From: Planctomycetes bacterium UBA2386
GTDB lineage: Bacteria > Planctomycetota > UBA1135 > UBA2386
Assembly (NCBI GenBank): GCA_002343845.1
Contig: DDSQ01000132.1
Span: 21,852 to 31,108 of the forward strand
DNA length: 9,257 bases
Direction of reading: 5' to 3'
Shown one piece after another: positions 6,265 to 9,257 of the stretch. The translations under genes were made by a program, and so were the position numbers. How positions within the stretch are numbered: the first letter of the stretch is position 1; every line of letters begins with the position of its first letter. The notes under the pieces are model-generated. The model worked only from the letters and a program-made list of their open reading frames with translations, did not search any database and was not told where the DNA came from.

Positions 6265-8603
6265 AGGAAGGCGGCTGGATCGACCGCCTGCTGCTGTTGC
6301 CGATGCGGCGTCCGCTGGCGACGGTGCTCGTGCTCGTGCTGGCGACCGCGCTCGCGGCGTGGGGTTGGTCGCGCGTGCGTCTGCAACCGGACGTTTCGCG
6401 GCTGCTGCCTTCCGCCCATCCGCAGGTTGCCGTGGCCGAACTGCTCGACGGCCGCGCGCGGTCGTCGCGGTTGCTGTGGCTGCTGCTGCGTGGCCCCGAA
6501 CTCGAGGCGCGCCTGCCCGGCTTGCAGACCGCACTGCGGGCGTCGCCACTCGTCGCCGAGGTCGCGGTGACGCGCGCCGAACTGCTCGGGGAAGCGGGTG
6601 CCGGTGCTTCGCAGCCGTCGCCCTGGTTGCTGGCGGATCGCGACCTGGCGCGCCTCGACGCATCGCTCGCGCCGACGGGCGTGGCTGCGGCGATCGAGAC
6701 GCTGCAGGCGGACCTCGCCGACGATCCGCTCGCGGCGCGGGAACTGGCCGTGCGCGACCCGCTGGGACTGCGGTGGCTGTGGGCCGGCGTCGATCTGACT
6801 GCGCGGCTCGCGCTGCGGCCGGGCGGGACCTTCGCCGTCTTCGACGACGGCCAGGCCCTGGTCCGCGTGACGGGCACCGTCGACGCCTACGACGCCGACT
6901 ACGCCCTCGAACTGCTCGCGCACGTCGAAGGCGCGCTCACCGGCATCGACCACGAACTGTTCGGCGGCTACGCAGTCGCCCGCGCCGACCAGGCGCGGCT
7001 GCGCGCCGACTTCGCCAAGGCGAGCTCGTGGTCGCTGGTGCTGATCGGCGCCTACCTGGTCGTGGCGATGCGTGGCCTGCGCCTGCCGTTGCTGGTGCAG
7101 TTGCCCGCCGCGCTGTCGATCGTGTGGGCGGTCCCGTTCGCCGCCGCGTGCCTCGGTCCACTGCCGGCGGTCGCGGTGGCAGCCGTCGCCGTGCTGCTCG
7201 GCCTCGGCGTCGACTTCGCGATCCACTTCGCCGCGCGATACCGCGAAGCGCGGCTCGCCGCCGACCACGCCGCGGCGGTGCGCATCGTGCAGCGCCGCAC
7301 CGCGCCGGAGCTGACGATCGACATGGCGACCACGGCTGTGACGTTCCTCGCGGTCGGCTTCGGGCAGAGCGGGGGGCTGTCGACCTTCGGGTGGTTGCTG
7401 GCGATCGGTCTCGCCGGCAGCGTGCTGCTGACGTTGACCGCGTTGCCGCTGCTGTTGCGATGGGCTGGCGCGCGCCGCGACCCCGAGCGCAGCCTGCTCG
7501 CCTCGCTCGCGGACCGGTGGCTGGCGCATCGGCGCGCGCGCCCCGCTGCGTGGGTGGCGCTCGGCGCTGCGGCGGTGCTGGCGGTCGTCGTCGGCATGCG
7601 CGGGCTGCCGTTGACCGGCGATGGGGACTCACTGCGGCCGGCGGACGATCCGGTGGTCGCCGCGCGCGCGCGCATCGAAGCGACGCTCGGGTTCTCGACC
7701 GTGCCGTGCGTCGTGTTGTGGCCGGTCGGCGCCGATGCGTCGGCGTTGTGGGAAGCGCTGGACGGCGCGCGCGCCGAAGGGCGCGTGCGGTTCTGGTCCG
7801 GCCTCGGGCGGCAGGACACCACGGCGGGGCGTCGCGCCGTCGAGGCCCTGCGTGCGAACGCCGCCGGCCTCGGCGACCGCTTGCGGTCGCAGTTCACGGC
7901 GGCCGGGTTCGTGGTCGACGAGTTCGAGCCGGCGTTCGCGGCGGTCGCGGCGATGCTCGCGCGCGATCCCGAGCGCGTGGCACCCCACGTGCTGCCGCTG
8001 CGCGGCGAGCCGCATCGCGTGGTCACGGTCTGGCCGGCGGCCGGCTTCGATGTGCCGTCGTTCGCGGCGCTGCGGGCACAGGTGGAACGCGACGCCGGCC
8101 CCGCGGCGGTCGTCCATGGCACGGCCTCGCTCGGCGAAGCGCTCGCCGAAGTGCTGCGCGCAGACCTGCACCGCGCGATGGTGTGGGCCGGGGCGTTGGC
8201 GCTGCTGATGGTCACGATCTGGCTGCGTTCGCTGCGCAGCGGGCTGCTGGCGCTGGTGCCGAGCGCGTGCGGCATGGTCGCGACGGCGTGCTGGATCGCC
8301 GCGATCGGCCAACCGCTGACGATGGTCAGCTTCGTCGCCATCCCGTTCGTGCTCGGCATCGGCGTCGACGAAGGCGTGCACCTCGTCGGGCAGTTCCGGC
8401 ATGGCGCGGCAACCACCGGATCGACCGGCGTCGGCGTCGTTCGCACCAGCGTCGGCACCGCACTCGGGTTCGGGGCGTTGTTGGCCGCGAGCAGTCCGGC
8501 GTTGGCGCAGCTCGGCGGCGTCGTCGCGTTCGGCTCGCTCGCGAGCATGCTGGCCGGGATGTTCGTCTTGGCGCCCTTGCTGGCGCGGCGGGGCAGTCGC
8601 TAG
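6261..8603 (+). CDS. RND/MMPL-family exporter (HAE-3 type 'predicted exporter')
   Basis: This 780-residue inner-membrane transporter of the RND superfamily resembles the MMPL-like exporters found in aryl polyene and hopanoid systems. It would use the proton gradient to move a lipid or polyketide-lipid out of the inner membrane. Two related halves are visible. TM1 is at about 19-35, a periplasmic domain at 36-253, and TM2-TM6 at about 254-399. TM7 is at about 428-446, a second periplasmic domain at 447-636, and TM8-TM12 at about 637-774. The repeated TM4/TM10 motif appears as GLGVDFAIHFAARYREA (314-330) and GIGVDEGVHLVGQFRHG (699-715), with D318 and D702 as likely proton-relay residues. The length matches the single-polypeptide exporters of this group and is shorter than the roughly 1,000-residue drug-efflux pumps. 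The start is the GTG at 6261, four bases overlapping the ligase stop; the lipoprotein gene follows after one base. No membrane-fusion protein lies beside it. The cargo is inferred from context. Confidence 0.92.
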   Translation: MKEGGWIDRLLLLPMRRPLATVLVLVLATALAAWGWSRVRLQPDVSRLLPSAHPQVAVAELLDGRARSSRLLWLLLRGPELEARLPGLQTALRASPLVAEVAVTRAELLGEAGAGASQPSPWLLADRDLARLDASLAPTGVAAAIETLQADLADDPLAARELAVRDPLGLRWLWAGVDLTARLALRPGGTFAVFDDGQALVRVTGTVDAYDADYALELLAHVEGALTGIDHELFGGYAVARADQARLRADFAKASSWSLVLIGAYLVVAMRGLRLPLLVQLPAALSIVWAVPFAAACLGPLPAVAVAAVAVLLGLGVDFAIHFAARYREARLAADHAAAVRIVQRRTAPELTIDMATTAVTFLAVGFGQSGGLSTFGWLLAIGLAGSVLLTLTALPLLLRWAGARRDPERSLLASLADRWLAHRRARPAAWVALGAAAVLAVVVGMRGLPLTGDGDSLRPADDPVVAARARIEATLGFSTVPCVVLWPVGADASALWEALDGARAEGRVRFWSGLGRQDTTAGRRAVEALRANAAGLGDRLRSQFTAAGFVVDEFEPAFAAVAAMLARDPERVAPHVLPLRGEPHRVVTVWPAAGFDVPSFAALRAQVERDAGPAAVVHGTASLGEALAEVLRADLHRAMVWAGALALLMVTIWLRSLRSGLLALVPSACGMVATACWIAAIGQPLTMVSFVAIPFVLGIGVDEGVHLVGQFRHGAATTGSTGVGVVRTSVGTALGFGALLAASSPALAQLGGVVAFGSLASMLAGMFVLAPLLARRGSR

Positions 8604-8604
8604 C

Positions 8605-9219
8605 GTGCGCGGGCGCGTGAACCAGCGTTGGCCGTTGCTCGTCGCCGCGTTTGCCGCCGGCTGTGCGTCATGGGCGCCGCCGCGGTCCGAAACGCTGGCG
8701 TCGCTGGCGCCGATGCCGTTGGCGGCGTTGGTGCCGGGCCAGTTCGAACTGGAGCTGCGTTCGCCGGGCCTGTCGGGCGTGTTCGACGCCGTGTGCGCGA
8801 TCGGCGGCGACGGCCTGCGGCTGCAGCTGTTCCCCGACGTCGGCGGCAAGGTGCTCGACGTCGTGGTGGGCGGCGACGTGATCACCGCCCATCTCGCCGG
8901 GCGCCGCTACGAGGCCCGAGCGCCGCTGGATCAGGCGGCCCCGCATCCGGCCTTGCTGCTCGCCGCGGTCGTGGCCGAACTCGCAGCACCAGTCGTGCCG
9001 GCGCGCGTGCGCGGCGAACGGCTTGGCGCGGGACGTACCGAGGTGGACCTGGTGCCAGCCCTCGGGGCGGGATCGGTGCGGGCGACGCTGGCGCCTTCTG
9101 GCGCGGTCGCGGCGTACTCGTTCCAACTCGCCGGGATGTCGTTCGTCCTGCACGCCGATGGCCGGCTCCTCGGGGCGGGGTTCGACGGCCACCTGGCGGG
9201 CGCGGCAGCGGGGCGGTGA
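8605..9219 (+). CDS. Small outer-membrane lipoprotein, DUF3261-like, partner of the exporter
   Basis: This is a 204-residue lipoprotein of unknown exact function. From the GTG at 8605 it begins with a short Arg-rich n-region and a hydrophobic stretch (10-18) ending in the lipobox AAGC, with the lipidated cysteine at C20. Residue +2 is Ala, not Asp, which predicts outer-membrane sorting in a Gram-negative cell. The rest is beta-rich, with alternating hydrophobic residues and repeated Gly turns (for example RLQLFPDVGGKVLDVVV), and no cysteines or catalytic motif. The layout and size resemble the DUF3261/LolB-like lipoproteins that accompany MMPL exporters in aryl polyene clusters; I recognise this by pattern and context, not by a firm motif. 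The gene starts one base after the exporter stop, so it is probably co-translated. A second in-frame GTG at 8617 gives a 200-residue product and still leaves a usable signal peptide; I cannot decide between them. Confidence 0.78.
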   Translation: MRGRVNQRWPLLVAAFAAGCASWAPPRSETLASLAPMPLAALVPGQFELELRSPGLSGVFDAVCAIGGDGLRLQLFPDVGGKVLDVVVGGDVITAHLAGRRYEARAPLDQAAPHPALLLAAVVAELAAPVVPARVRGERLGAGRTEVDLVPALGAGSVRATLAPSGAVAAYSFQLAGMSFVLHADGRLLGAGFDGHLAGAAAGR

Positions 9220-9257
9220 CGGCAGCGGGGGACTGATCCCTTGGTTGTGCTCGTCAG
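9220..9257 (+). other. Possible start of a further operon gene
   Basis: After the lipoprotein stop, GGGGGA (9227-9232) looks like a Shine-Dalgarno. It is eight bases before a TTG at 9241, with an in-frame GTG at 9247; only five codons (Met-Val-Val-Leu-Val) are visible before the edge. The spacing suits a next gene of the same operon, but the evidence is too thin to name one. Confidence 0.25.

Noticed and set aside
4822..6663. A 613-codon minus-strand frame antisense to the ligase and exporter start
   Set aside because: Arg/Ala/His-rich product with no family features; the ligase motifs are on the other strand.
5960..8620. An 886-codon plus-strand frame, longer than the exporter it overlaps
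   Set aside because: It is dominated by Arg, Ala and Gly and has no motif or membrane pattern. The +1-shifted exporter frame has membrane helices, duplicated GVD motifs, a ribosome binding site and a coupled start.
1..9257. RNA genes, CRISPR arrays, insertion sequences or phage genes
   Set aside because: I looked and found no tRNA-like cloverleaf, regularly spaced repeats, transposase motifs or terminal inverted repeats; composition is uniform across the window.

Overview
This is a very GC-rich (about 70% by eye) window from a bacterium. It holds six recognisable protein genes packed with short gaps and no RNA genes, insertion sequences or CRISPR. The second half encodes a Sec-exported protein, an RND-type exporter and a lipoprotein that avoids the inner-membrane (Asp+2) sorting signal. 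Together these point to a Gram-negative cell. The lineage cannot be fixed from sequence alone. High-GC Planctomycetota, Acidobacteriota, Myxococcota or Xanthomonadales-like Proteobacteria would all fit.

Left part (1-2474, minus strand): the N-terminal 824 residues of a large Lhr-family superfamily 2 helicase, which runs off the left edge. A 105-bp divergent gap separates it from a plus-strand gene (2580-4457) for a secreted zinc peptidase of family M28. That protein carries a PA-like insert, a C-terminal PDZ domain and a Gly/Pro-rich tail. A 77-bp convergent gap with a perfect 8-bp hairpin follows.

Right part (4535-9257): this looks like the edge of a lipid or polyketide assembly cluster of the aryl polyene/flexirubin type. 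A small acyl carrier protein (minus, 4535-4825) lies back to back with a plus-strand operon. The operon runs acyl/aryl-AMP ligase (4915-6264), an RND/MMPL 'predicted exporter' of the HAE-3 type (6261-8603, overlapping the ligase stop by four bases), and a small lipoprotein (8605-9219, starting one base after the exporter stop). A further gene may begin at about 9241. The inferred logic is that the ligase activates a carboxylic acid starter and loads it on the phosphopantetheine arm of the carrier protein. Enzymes not in this window (ketosynthase, ketoreductase, dehydratase, acyltransferase) would extend it, and the exporter and lipoprotein would move or anchor the lipid product to the outer membrane. 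The ketosynthases that would prove this should lie beyond the right edge.
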